From: Saprospiraceae bacterium
GTDB lineage: Bacteria; Bacteroidota; Bacteroidia; Chitinophagales; Saprospiraceae
NCBI GenBank assembly: GCA_020630355.1
Contig: JAHDBO010000117.1
Location: 1 to 6,478, forward strand
Length of the DNA stretch: 6,478 nucleotides
Direction: 5' to 3'
In this document: positions 1 to 6,478 of the stretch, piece by piece
Layout of the letters: every line of letters begins with the position of its first letter
Position numbering within the stretch: the first letter of the stretch is position 1
Notes under the pieces: model-generated
What the model saw: only the letters and a program-made list of their open reading frames with translations
Database searches by the model: none
Told to the model about the DNA's origin: nothing
Program-made: the position numbers and the translations under genes

Positions 1-1
1 C

Positions 2-553
2 GGTTTCGATAGATCATTCGAGAGAAGAAAGTATGGCCCAGGTCAACACGGTAACACTAGAAGAAGAAAGCAGCGTTCTGACTATGCTGTACAATTGATG
101 GAAAAGCAAAAAGCAAAGTACACCTATGGTGTCTTAGAGCGCCAGTTCCGTAATTTATTCGAAAAAGCGAGTAGTAAGAAGGGTGTAACTGGTGAAGTCT
201 TACTTCAATTGTTGGAGTCCCGTTTAGATAACGTGGTTTACAGATTAGGTATTGCGCCTACAAGAAGAGCCGCAAGACAGTTGGTTTCACATAAGCATAT
301 CGTCCTTAACGGTGTGGTAAACAATGTTCCTTCCGCATCTTGCAGACCTGGTGATGTTATCGGCGTTAGAGGTAAGTCACAAGGAATGTTGGTTGTTAGA
401 GAAAGCGTTGCAGCAAAAAGGGATGCTAAAAAATCTCCTTGGTTAGAGTGGAATCCTGATAAAAATGAAGGAATCTTCATGGAATATCCAGAAAGGGCAC
501 AAATTCCTGAGAACATCAACGAGCAGCTAATCGTCGAATTGTACTCTAAATAA
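2..553 (+). CDS. rpsD: Small-subunit ribosomal protein uS4 (5' end cut off by window)
   Basis: Primary 16S rRNA-binding protein that starts assembly of the 30S body. The frame is open from base 2, so the start codon lies outside the window. 183 residues are visible against about 200 for the family, so roughly 18-20 N-terminal residues are missing. The visible part opens with the conserved YGPGQHG segment and continues through [10 protein letters not shown]. The S4 RNA-binding domain follows ([11 protein letters not shown] to the PGDVIGVR stretch, about residues 90-145 of the visible part). It ends in [12 protein letters not shown], nearly identical to the E. coli S4 C-terminus as I remember it. 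A zinc-binding cysteine cluster, if any, would lie in the missing part. Two stop codons stand in tandem (TAATAA). A TTG/ATG near base 95 is internal, not a start. rpoA follows after 94 bases. In other bacteria S4 also represses its own operon; no S4 target site can be identified here. Confidence 0.97.
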   Translation, partial: GFDRSFERRKYGPGQHGNTRRRKQRSDYAVQLMEKQKAKYTYGVLERQFRNLFEKASSKKGVTGEVLLQLLESRLDNVVYRLGIAPTRRAARQLVSHKHIVLNGVVNNVPSASCRPGDVIGVRGKSQGMLVVRESVAAKRDAKKSPWLEWNPDKNEGIFMEYPERAQIPENINEQLIVELYSK

Positions 554-570
554 TAAAAGAAATCAAGAGT

Positions 571-609
571 GTTTGACAATCAGCGCATGTTGGTTGTCAA
601 ACCTTTTTG
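571..609 (+). terminator. Terminator-like hairpin between rpsD and rpoA
   Basis: GTTTGACAATCAG at 571-583 pairs with TTGGTTGTCAAAC at 590-602 around a 6-base loop. That is 13 pairs, two of them G-U type. The stem is followed by CTTTTTG (603-609). This is the layout of an intrinsic terminator, but it lies inside what is normally one ribosomal-protein operon. It may therefore act as a partial terminator or attenuator that sets rpoA and rplQ levels below those of the upstream genes, or as a processing or 3'-end-stabilising hairpin. The stem is AT-rich, which fits partial rather than full termination. I see no convincing TAnnTTTG promoter element between it and rpoA, so rpoA probably depends on read-through. 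Confidence 0.6.
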
Positions 610-647
610 TATATATATCCTTTTCTTACAATATCAAAGTAAAATAA

Positions 648-1646
648 ATGAGTATTCTCAATTTTAAGAAGCCAGATAAGATATTGCTTCAGAAGTCAAC
701 TGACTTTGAAGGGACTTTTGAGTTTAAGCCATTAGAACCAGGATTTGGTCAAACGGTCGGTAACTCTTTGAGAAGGGTTTTGTTGTCTTCTTTGGAAGGT
801 TTTGCGATTTCAGCGGTACGTATCGCAGGTGTAGAGCATGAGTTCTCTTCCATTAGAGGTGTAGTAGAGGATGTTGTTGAAATCATCCTAAATTTGAAGC
901 AGATTCGTTTGAAGCAGCTCATTGCGGACGAAGATGTTGAAAATGAGAAAATATATTTGACGATCAGCGGTAGGGAAGAGTTCCGTGCTGGTGATATCGA
1001 AGAGCACACCAATGTGTTTAAAGTAATGAACCCAGACCTACTGGTCTGTCGCATGGAGCCATTCGTTAACTTGGAAATGGAGTTGACAGTGACCAAGGGT
1101 CGTGGTTATGTTCCTGCTGATGAAAATCTTCCAAAAGATGCCCCAATCGGTGTAATCCCAATTGACGCTATTTATACGCCAATCAAAAACGTGGCGTACA
1201 AAGTGGAAAACACGCGTGTGGAACAACGTACGGATTACGAGAAATTGATTATTGATGTGAAAACGGATGGAACAATCCACCCTGAAGACGCAGTTAAAGA
1301 AGCGGCAAAAATCATGATTCAGCACTTGATGTTGATTTCTGATGAGAATATCACATTCGAAACAGGAACAACTAAAGAGGATGATATCGTAGATGAGCAT
1401 ATCCTACACATGCGTAAGTTGTTGAAAACTTCTCTTGAAGATTTAGACCTTTCTGTACGTGCTTACAACTGCTTAAAGGCGGCAAAAATCAATTCTCTAG
1501 GAGAAATGGTGAAGTACGATACCCACGAATTATTGAAGTTTAGAAACTTTGGTAAAAAATCTTTAGTGGAAATAGAAGAGTTGTTGATGGAGAAAGGATT
1601 GACTTTCGGTATGGACTTGTCTAAGTACAAATTGGACGAAGAATAG
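648..1646 (+). CDS. rpoA: DNA-directed RNA polymerase subunit alpha
   Basis: The alpha subunit dimerises to start RNA polymerase assembly and touches promoter DNA and activators. The protein is 332 residues, close to the usual 325-335. The N-terminal domain (about 1-235) carries the conserved [13 protein letters not shown] segment (39-51) at the dimer and beta/beta' contact region. A linker follows ([10 protein letters not shown] region). The C-terminal domain (about 260-325) contains [10 protein letters not shown] and [17 protein letters not shown]271, N274, C275, G302, K304, S305 and E308 line up with the E. coli DNA-contacting set (R265, N268, C269, G296, K298, S299, E302) at a constant offset of six, so UP-element type DNA contact is likely retained. 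The ATG at 648 gives the standard N-terminus. It has no Shine-Dalgarno sequence, only A-rich DNA before it. Position between rpsD and rplQ is the usual one. Confidence 0.98.
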   Translation: MSILNFKKPDKILLQKSTDFEGTFEFKPLEPGFGQTVGNSLRRVLLSSLEGFAISAVRIAGVEHEFSSIRGVVEDVVEIILNLKQIRLKQLIADEDVENEKIYLTISGREEFRAGDIEEHTNVFKVMNPDLLVCRMEPFVNLEMELTVTKGRGYVPADENLPKDAPIGVIPIDAIYTPIKNVAYKVENTRVEQRTDYEKLIIDVKTDGTIHPEDAVKEAAKIMIQHLMLISDENITFETGTTKEDDIVDEHILHMRKLLKTSLEDLDLSVRAYNCLKAAKINSLGEMVKYDTHELLKFRNFGKKSLVEIEELLMEKGLTFGMDLSKYKLDEE

Positions 1647-1661
1647 ATTGGCTTTTGGATA

Positions 1662-1700
1662 TTGGTCTTTTGCTTTTTTATGCTAATGACTAAAGACCAA
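1662..1700. repeat. Inverted repeat just after rpoA
   Basis: TTGGTCTTT (1662-1670) and AAAGACCAA (1692-1700) are perfect 9-base inverted copies around a 21-base loop containing a T-run. No T-tract follows the right arm, so it does not look like an intrinsic terminator for rpoA. It may stabilise the rpoA 3' end or form the first hairpin of a longer structured spacer. No function is established. Confidence 0.5.
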
Positions 1701-1728
1701 CAGTTAATTCAAAATTCAGGCAATATTT

Positions 1729-1800
1729 CCCGAAAGGGGCTGCAATTACAAACTCTAAATCAAGGACAAGCCTGTGGATTCCCCTAGAGTTGGTGTTGCG
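1729..1800 (+). promoter_or_regulatory. Candidate structured leader of rplQ
   Basis: A compact fold can be drawn in the spacer before rplQ. CCC-GAAA-GGG (1729-1738) is a short hairpin with a GNRA-type loop. Next comes a long interrupted stem: GCAAT (1742-1746), AC (1748-1749) and AACTCTA (1751-1757) pair with TAGAGTT (1785-1791), GT (1793-1794) and GTTGC (1795-1799). This is 14 pairs with one bulged T and one A/G mismatch. Inside its loop, AATC (1758-1761) can pair with GATT (1777-1780). GGGG (1736-1739) could instead pair with CCCC (1781-1784) in that loop, giving a pseudoknot. The left part ends 30 bases before the rplQ start. A cis-acting ribosomal-protein leader is an inference; I match it to no named RNA family. 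Confidence 0.35.
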
Positions 1801-1829
1801 AAGTTTTTAATTTTTTAAATCAATCAGAA

Positions 1830-2330
1830 ATGAGACACGGTAAAAAGTTCAACCATTTGGGTAGGACAGCTTCTCACAGAAAAGCACTTTTGAGTAACTT
1901 GTCGATTGCTTTGATTACGCACAAGAGAATCAAAACAACTTTGGCAAAAGCGAAAGCCTTGAGGAAGTACTTCGAGCCTTTAGTAACAAAAGCGAAGTCA
2001 GATTCGACACATTCAAGAAGAGTTGTATTCAGCTACTTGCAAAACAAAGAAGCAATAAAAGAATTGTTTGGTACAGTTGCCAGTAAAGTAGGTGATAGAC
2101 CTGGTGGTTATGTACGTGTGATCAAGTTAGGATTCCGTCGTTCAGACGGTGCGGAAATGGCAATAATCGAACTGGTTGATTTCAACGAAACATACTCTGG
2201 TAAGTCGACTACTAGTAGCGAAGGCGGTACGGAGAAGAGTAGAACAAGAAGAGGTAGAAGAAAGAAATCCAAAGAGACGACATCTGAAGAGGGTACACAA
2301 GATACAACGGAAGCATCAAGCGAAGAATAA
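1830..2330 (+). CDS. rplQ: Large-subunit ribosomal protein bL17 with low-complexity tail
   Basis: Component of the 50S subunit near the peptide exit region. The first ~121 residues are the standard L17 fold: [13 protein letters not shown] start, [27 protein letters not shown], and [25 protein letters not shown] before the closing IIELVDFNE. The remaining ~45 residues (122-166) are not part of the core. They hold a basic cluster (136-148, rich in R and K) and then a Ser/Thr/Glu-rich acidic end. Such tails are, as I recall, common on L17 of Bacteroidota; E. coli L17 is about 127 residues and lacks it. The ATG at 1830 gives the canonical N-terminus and has an AT-rich upstream region without a Shine-Dalgarno sequence. 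It is the last gene of the operon, with a strong terminator 32 bases after the stop. Confidence 0.97.
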   Translation: MRHGKKFNHLGRTASHRKALLSNLSIALITHKRIKTTLAKAKALRKYFEPLVTKAKSDSTHSRRVVFSYLQNKEAIKELFGTVASKVGDRPGGYVRVIKLGFRRSDGAEMAIIELVDFNETYSGKSTTSSEGGTEKSRTRRGRRKKSKETTSEEGTQDTTEASSEE

Positions 2331-2361
2331 TGCTAAAGATACCTTCCAAATAAAAATAATT

Positions 2362-2395
2362 AGGGGCTTCATCCATTGGGATGTTGCCCCTTTTT
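2362..2395 (+). terminator. Intrinsic terminator of the rpsD-rpoA-rplQ operon
   Basis: AGGGGC (2362-2367) pairs with GCCCCT (2386-2391), then a TT/TT internal loop, then CATCC (2370-2374) pairs with GGATG (2379-2383) around the loop ATTG. The right arm runs into five T residues (2391-2395), and an A-rich run precedes the left arm. This is the clearest terminator in the window. It separates the ribosomal operon from carA. Confidence 0.88.
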
Positions 2396-2531
2396 CTATC
2401 TATGAAACCAAAAAATATAAGGTTTGATAGAACAGTACCCCTAAAAAAATAGGTATGGGAGCTAAACAGAAGTAGAAACTATTGATTTTTAAATCGAAAT
2501 TCAAATAAGCCATAAAAAACGAAATCTACTC

Positions 2532-2539
2532 TATCTTTG
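2532..2539 (+). promoter_or_regulatory. Bacteroidota-type -7 element upstream of carA
   Basis: TATCTTTG matches the Bacteroidota primary-sigma -7 consensus TAnnTTTG exactly. It lies 62 bases before the chosen carA start and beyond the rplQ terminator, where a promoter is needed. Transcription would start near 2545-2548, giving a leader of about 55 bases. No convincing -33 TTTG lies at the usual spacing, so the call rests on the -7 element and position. The rest of the 2396-2601 spacer is AT-rich; I see only a weak bulged hairpin at 2396-2430. Confidence 0.6.
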
Positions 2540-2601
2540 CGTAGTTTTTGTACGAAAAAACCCTATTTAAATTTATTATTGAGCAAAATAATCGATTGAA
2601 T

Positions 2602-3708
2602 ATGTCCAAACTTCAGCAAGTTCCTACCATTTTGCTTCTGGCAGATGGAACGGTTTTCAAAGGTAAATCCTTAGGTAAAATAGGCACCACTACAGGTGAG
2701 TTGTGCTTCAATACAGGGATGACAGGTTATCAGGAAGTCTTCACAGACCCTTCTTATTATGGCCAAGTTTTGGTGATGACTAATGCCCATATAGGGAATT
2801 ATGGTACAAAAGAAGCCGATACGGAGTCTGGTGACGTCAAAATTGGTGGGCTGATTTGTAAAAACTACACCAATGAATATTCTCGCCCAATGGCAGATGA
2901 CGCCATACAAGATTATTTTGAGCGGGAAGGACTAGTCGGGATTAGTGATGTTGACACTAGAGCAATTGTTCGTCACATTCGAGATAAGGGAGCAATGAAC
3001 TGTATTATCTCTTCGGAGGAACATGATGTCAAGAAACTAAAAAAGCAATTGGATAAAGTACCTTCAATGGAAGGCTTGGAATTGGCATCTAAAGTAAGTA
3101 CAGAGGAAGCTTATGCTTATGGTGACCCTCAAGCTCGCTATAGAGTAGCAGCACTTGATTTTGGAATAAAAGAAAACATCTTACGTTGTTTTTCAAGTAG
3201 GAACTGCTACGTAAAAGTGTTTCCTGCCAAGACTTCTTTTAAAGAATTGCAGTCATTCAAACCTGATGGTTTCTTTCTCTCGAACGGACCTGGCGATCCC
3301 GGTGCAATGGACTACGCTGTCGATACCGCCAAGGCGATTTTGGAAGAAGATAAACCACTTTTTGGAATATGCCTAGGACATCAGATTCTAGCAAGAGCAG
3401 TAGATATTCCTACCTATAAGATGCATCACGGGCATAGAGGTATCAATCACCCAGTCAAAAATATAATTTCAGGTTCTTGTGAAATAACGAGCCAGAATCA
3501 TGGCTTTGGTGTCAGTCCAGATGCAATTTTAGCGAATCAGGATAAGGTGGAAATAACACATAAAAACCTAAACGACGAGACAATTGAAGGGATTCGAGTA
3601 AAAGGTAAAAAAGCTTTTTCGGTACAATACCACCCCGAAGCCTCTCCTGGCCCGCACGATGCCCGTTACCTTTTCGATGATTTCGTAAACTTAATGGCTC
3701 AGAATTAA
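2602..3708 (+). CDS. carA: Carbamoyl-phosphate synthase small (glutaminase) subunit
   Basis: Hydrolyses glutamine and passes ammonia to the large subunit CarB, which makes carbamoyl phosphate for pyrimidine and arginine synthesis in the cytoplasm. From ATG 2602 the protein is 368 residues, a normal length. The N-terminal small-chain domain (about 1-130) has the typical LLLADGTVFKG and FNTGMTGYQE segments. The C-terminal class I glutamine amidotransferase domain (about 180-368) has SNGPGDP (227-233), the nucleophile elbow GICLGHQ with Cys257, and VQYHPEASPGP with His344 and Glu346, so the catalytic triad is complete. The reading frame stays open back to a TTG at 2548, but those 18 extra residues do not look like family sequence and would overlap the likely transcription start, so I chose the ATG. 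There is no Shine-Dalgarno sequence. carB is not adjacent. eno follows after 47 bases. Confidence 0.96.
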   Translation: MSKLQQVPTILLLADGTVFKGKSLGKIGTTTGELCFNTGMTGYQEVFTDPSYYGQVLVMTNAHIGNYGTKEADTESGDVKIGGLICKNYTNEYSRPMADDAIQDYFEREGLVGISDVDTRAIVRHIRDKGAMNCIISSEEHDVKKLKKQLDKVPSMEGLELASKVSTEEAYAYGDPQARYRVAALDFGIKENILRCFSSRNCYVKVFPAKTSFKELQSFKPDGFFLSNGPGDPGAMDYAVDTAKAILEEDKPLFGICLGHQILARAVDIPTYKMHHGHRGINHPVKNIISGSCEITSQNHGFGVSPDAILANQDKVEITHKNLNDETIEGIRVKGKKAFSVQYHPEASPGPHDARYLFDDFVNLMAQN

Positions 3709-3718
3709 ACAGCTCGAT

Positions 3719-3726
3719 TATATTTG
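3719..3726 (+). promoter_or_regulatory. Possible -7 element for eno in the carA-eno gap
   Basis: TATATTTG fits TAnnTTTG exactly and lies 29 bases before the eno start, which would give a leader of roughly 20-25 bases. No clear -33 element is seen; the expected position falls in the last codons of carA. It may give eno transcription independent of carA, reasonable for a highly expressed glycolytic gene. The gap is AT-rich, so a chance match is possible. Confidence 0.42.
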
Positions 3727-3743
3727 ATTATTCAAGAAAATTT

Positions 3744-3750
3744 AAAGGAA
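3744..3750 (+). promoter_or_regulatory. Shine-Dalgarno-like site of eno
   Basis: AAAGGAA lies 5 bases before the eno ATG and contains the AAGGA core. None of the other genes whose starts are visible has a comparable site; they are preceded by A/T-rich DNA only. This supports the ATG at 3756. Confidence 0.5.
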
Positions 3751-3755
3751 ATTAA

Positions 3756-5039
<1,284 letters not shown>

Positions 5040-5044
5040 GCAAG

Positions 5045-5067
5045 AAAATAGGAATGACTCCTAATTT
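5045..5067. terminator. Weak bidirectional terminator candidate after eno
   Basis: TAGGA (5049-5053) pairs with TCCTA (5059-5063) around a 5-base loop. After one A/A mismatch, AAA (5045-5047) pairs with TTT (5065-5067). Read on the minus strand the stem is followed by TTTTCTT, so it could end the convergent DUF1295 transcript. Read on the plus strand only three T residues follow. The core stem is just 5 pairs, so efficiency is doubtful. Confidence 0.35.
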
Positions 5068-5071
5068 GAAT

Positions 5072-5127
5072 TAGACATTATGCTGTTTTCGATTATTGTA
5101 AATCTAATATCGAAATACTAATGTCTA
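5072..5127. repeat. Nested inverted repeat between convergent genes
   Basis: TAGACATTA (5072-5080) and TAATGTCTA (5119-5127) are perfect 9-base inverted copies. Inside them TTTCGAT (5087-5093) and ATCGAAA (5109-5115) are perfect 7-base inverted copies. Together they form a two-storey hairpin with a 6/3-base internal loop and a 15-base terminal loop. It fills most of the gap between eno and the DUF1295 gene. No T-tract follows on either strand, so it may be a 3'-end-protecting structure rather than a classical terminator. Confidence 0.55.
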
Positions 5128-5131
5128 CAAT

Positions 5132-5986
5132 CTAATCTTTAGGCGGCATCGGAATGAAAGCCGAGGTACGACGGATGTAGTCTGCGTACTTCGGCTTTGT
5201 TTGTTTGAGCGTACGCTCCAACATCGCCACGCCCGAAACCTTGACCAAAAGCAAGGTCATCAAAGCAGGTGCGTACAAGTATTGCAATCCATCTGGGTGC
5301 GCTAAGCAGAAACAGAAAAAGCCCCACCAAAGCAGTGCATCCCCAAAATAATTGGGGTGGCGTGTATATTTCCACAGGCCTTTATCCATCACTTTTCCTT
5401 TATTATCTGGGTTTGACTTGAATGACATCATCTGATAATCACCAACCGCCTCAAAGAAAAAACCAACTGCCCATAATCCAATACCCAGATATTCTAACCA
5501 AGTCAATCCACCTCCAACTGAAAAGGCAGGAACATATATCGAAGAGATAATCCATAATAAAGCACCTTGCAAAAGGAAGACCCTGAAGAAAGAAAGCCAC
5601 CACCATTTTTGACCATTGTCTTTTCGCCATTGGGCATAACGGAAATCTTCTCCTTTACCTAGGTTTCGTTTAGCGAGGTAAGCACCTAGGCGTAAGCCCC
5701 AAAGAGAAATCATGCCTAGGAGTACTTGTCCTCTTACACCAAGCTCTTCAAAACCTATTGAATAGGCATAAAACCAAGCAATTATCACGAAACCACAGCC
5801 CCAATAAATGTCTATGATACTAGCGTCTTTTATGGCTAAACTCAACAACCAGAGCAGCGTCAAAGCGCCCATTGTCACCAAAAAACCATTTAGAAAAAGG
5901 CTAGAAAAAGTACCCGTCAGTAAAAAGACAGGCATCAAAATAATCAATGCGAATAGCAATAAACGGATAACTTGGGCTCTTGACAT
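5132..5986 (-). CDS. DUF1295 integral membrane protein, steroid 5-alpha-reductase-like
   Basis: The 284-residue protein is strongly hydrophobic, with about seven or more membrane segments (roughly residues 8-27, 33-52, 58-79, 88-104, 132-152, 162-182 and 218-252). It belongs by motif to the DUF1295 family (Pfam PF06966), related to steroid 5-alpha-reductases and isoprenylcysteine methyltransferases. Motifs seen: KDASIIDIYWG (53-63), FRYAQWRKDNG (115-125), FLLQG (137-141), Glu179 and Asp183 in the FEAVGDYQ segment, GLWKYTRHPNYFGD (203-216), and a C-terminal YADYIRRTSAFIP stretch. The RHPNYFGD segment is thought to belong to the cofactor-binding region in this superfamily, so an NADPH-dependent lipid reductase is plausible, but the substrate is unknown. 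The ATG at 5986 precedes the first membrane segment well. It has no Shine-Dalgarno sequence. It lies 41 bases downstream of the GxxExxY gene on the same strand and converges on eno. Confidence 0.85.
   Translation of the reverse strand: MSRAQVIRLLLFALIILMPVFLLTGTFSSLFLNGFLVTMGALTLLWLLSLAIKDASIIDIYWGCGFVIIAWFYAYSIGFEELGVRGQVLLGMISLWGLRLGAYLAKRNLGKGEDFRYAQWRKDNGQKWWWLSFFRVFLLQGALLWIISSIYVPAFSVGGGLTWLEYLGIGLWAVGFFFEAVGDYQMMSFKSNPDNKGKVMDKGLWKYTRHPNYFGDALLWWGFFCFCLAHPDGLQYLYAPALMTLLLVKVSGVAMLERTLKQTKPKYADYIRRTSAFIPMPPKD
5157..5198. repeat. Long hairpin inside the 3' end of the DUF1295 gene, possible eno terminator
   Basis: Bases 5157-5170 (AAAGCCGAGGTACG) pair with 5185-5198 (CGTACTTCGGCTTT). There are 13 Watson-Crick pairs, and one position is G-U in plus-strand RNA and C-A in minus-strand RNA. 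The loop is 14 bases. On the plus strand the stem is followed by GTTTGTTTG, a broken T-tract, so read-through RNA from eno could terminate here. The DNA also encodes the family-typical C-terminal KPKYADYIRRTSAF segment on the minus strand, so part of the symmetry could come from codon constraint. Confidence 0.5.
5202..5223. repeat. 22-base near-perfect palindrome in the DUF1295 gene
   Basis: The core GAGCGTACGCTC (5207-5218) is a perfect 12-base palindrome. After one T/C mismatch the symmetry continues for four more pairs on each side (TGTT at 5202-5205, AACA at 5220-5223). It lies 3 bases from the 5157-5198 hairpin. It encodes the LERTLKQ part of the DUF1295 protein. No function is known. 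Confidence 0.45.
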
Positions 5987-6027
5987 AATACTGGTTTTAT
6001 TGGTTAACCGAAAATAGGGTATAATGT

Positions 6028-6438
6028 TTAGGTTTCTAGGGCTTTGTAAAGCTCATTGACATAAGTTTTTTGACCTTGTTTGAAGATATGACTGACGTTG
6101 AAGTTGATCATCAACCCTAAGGGGGCACGCAATAATTTCATATAGGTCAAGATTTGTGCTTCATGTATAGGGTGAATAGAATCAACTGCTTTTAGTTCTA
6201 CAGGCAATACTTCAGCTATATACAAATCACATCTTAATTCTGCTTCCACTTCCAAGCCTTTGTAATTCACTGGGACAACTAACTCGGATTGATAAAGGAT
6301 ACCTCTTTCATTAAGTTCGTGTTTCATGCATCTATGATATACACTTTCTAGTAAACCAGGGCCAAGTGCCTTATGAACTTCAATTGCAGCTCCATTGACT
6401 TGATAGACGAGCTCTTTGAGGTATGTCTTAGTAAGCAT
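6028..6438 (-). CDS. GxxExxY family protein, PD-(D/E)XK nuclease-like
   Basis: The 136-residue protein carries the name-giving motif GLLESVY (28-34). The family (Pfam PF13366, PDDEXK_3) is predicted to have a restriction-endonuclease-like core, but its biological role is not established. Candidate catalytic residues are all present: Glu31 in the motif, Asp71 in RCDLYI, and Glu81 and Lys83 in VELKAV, followed by the typical HEAQILTYM segment with Gln95 and a LGLMINFNV strand near 107-115. Length is normal for the family, with no truncation. There is no signal peptide or membrane segment, so it is cytoplasmic. The ATG at 6438 gives the usual N-terminus; its upstream 40 bases show neither a Shine-Dalgarno sequence nor a TAnnTTTG element. 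Family members are often scattered through Bacteroidota and Planctomycetes genomes as single genes. Its neighbour gives no clue to function. A link to nucleic-acid processing is inference only. Confidence 0.88.
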   Translation of the reverse strand: MLTKTYLKELVYQVNGAAIEVHKALGPGLLESVYHRCMKHELNERGILYQSELVVPVNYKGLEVEAELRCDLYIAEVLPVELKAVDSIHPIHEAQILTYMKLLRAPLGLMINFNVSHIFKQGQKTYVNELYKALET

Positions 6439-6478
6439 TTTGGGGGATTTAGTATGATTGAAATAAAATTAAACCATA

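Noticed and set aside
1680..1787. A 35-codon ORF in the rpoA-rplQ spacer (starts MLMTKDQQ, ends at TAG).
   Set aside because: No Shine-Dalgarno sequence or recognisable protein family, and an ORF this short is expected by chance. It also runs through the candidate structured RNA, which explains the region better.
2176..2427. Open frame overlapping the end of rplQ in another frame.
   Set aside because: It is a shadow of the Arg/Lys/Glu-rich rplQ tail and runs through the terminator; no protein features of its own.
2396..2430. Bulged hairpin: CTATC and AAACC pairing with GGTTT and GATAG.
   Set aside because: Ten pairs interrupted by a 4-base bulge in very AT-rich DNA, directly after a good terminator; no T-tract and no neighbouring gene that needs it.
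2544..2561. GTTTTT-GTACGA-AAAAAC hairpin in the carA leader region.
   Set aside because: It overlaps the expected transcription start, so the RNA may not contain the whole left arm, and A/T-only stems are weak. Not enough to claim attenuation.
2548..2601. N-terminal extension of CarA from a TTG start at 2548.
   Set aside because: The extra 18 residues do not resemble CarA, the TTG lies at or near the predicted transcription start, and the ATG at 2602 gives the normal N-terminus.
5658..5720. Three CCTAGG palindromes spaced 27 and 30 bases apart.
   Set aside because: All three are in the same codon phase of the DUF1295 gene and come from Leu-Gly pairs using the CTA codon, so protein coding explains them.
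6002..6009. GGTTAACC palindrome in the gap between the two minus-strand genes, and nearby TATTTTCG (minus strand) resembling a -7 element.
   Set aside because: An 8-base palindrome is common by chance, and the promoter-like match has one mismatch at a key position with no -33 partner.
5808..6017. Plus-strand open frame over the start of the DUF1295 gene.
   Set aside because: Antisense shadow of a clear membrane-protein gene; no recognisable motif.

Overview
The window looks like chromosomal housekeeping DNA from a member of the Bacteroidota. Three things point there. The gene order rpsD-rpoA-rplQ-carA-eno is one I recall from Flavobacteriia and Cytophagia. Most starts lack a Shine-Dalgarno sequence. 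The -7 elements before carA and eno match the Bacteroidota form TAnnTTTG. Base composition is moderately AT-rich and looks even throughout. The genus cannot be fixed from this sequence; a Cytophagales or Flavobacteriia-like organism is an inference.

Left part (1-2395): the distal end of the large ribosomal-protein operon. It holds the 5'-truncated rpsD (ribosomal protein uS4), rpoA (RNA polymerase alpha) and rplQ (ribosomal protein bL17 with a low-complexity tail). The operon ends in a strong intrinsic terminator. The two internal spacers are unusually structured. A 13-pair hairpin with a T-run lies between rpsD and rpoA. The 183-base rpoA-rplQ spacer holds a hairpin and a larger folded candidate.

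Middle part (2396-5039): carA (glutaminase subunit of carbamoyl-phosphate synthase) and eno (enolase), same strand, 47 bases apart. Each has its own TAnnTTTG element upstream, so carA starts a new transcription unit and eno may be read both from carA and from its own promoter. carB is not in the window.

Right part (5040-6478): two genes on the minus strand, convergent with eno. One encodes a DUF1295 membrane protein of the steroid 5-alpha-reductase-like group. The other, upstream of it, encodes a GxxExxY-family protein with an apparently intact PD-(D/E)XK nuclease core. The convergent junction from 5045 to 5223 holds several inverted repeats in a row, two of them inside the 3' end of the DUF1295 gene. 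These probably include the terminators for both directions.

I found no mobile element, CRISPR array, rRNA or tRNA, and no clear new multi-gene system. The observations most worth following are the structured rpoA-rplQ spacer, the hairpin between rpsD and rpoA, and the inverted-repeat cluster at the convergent junction.
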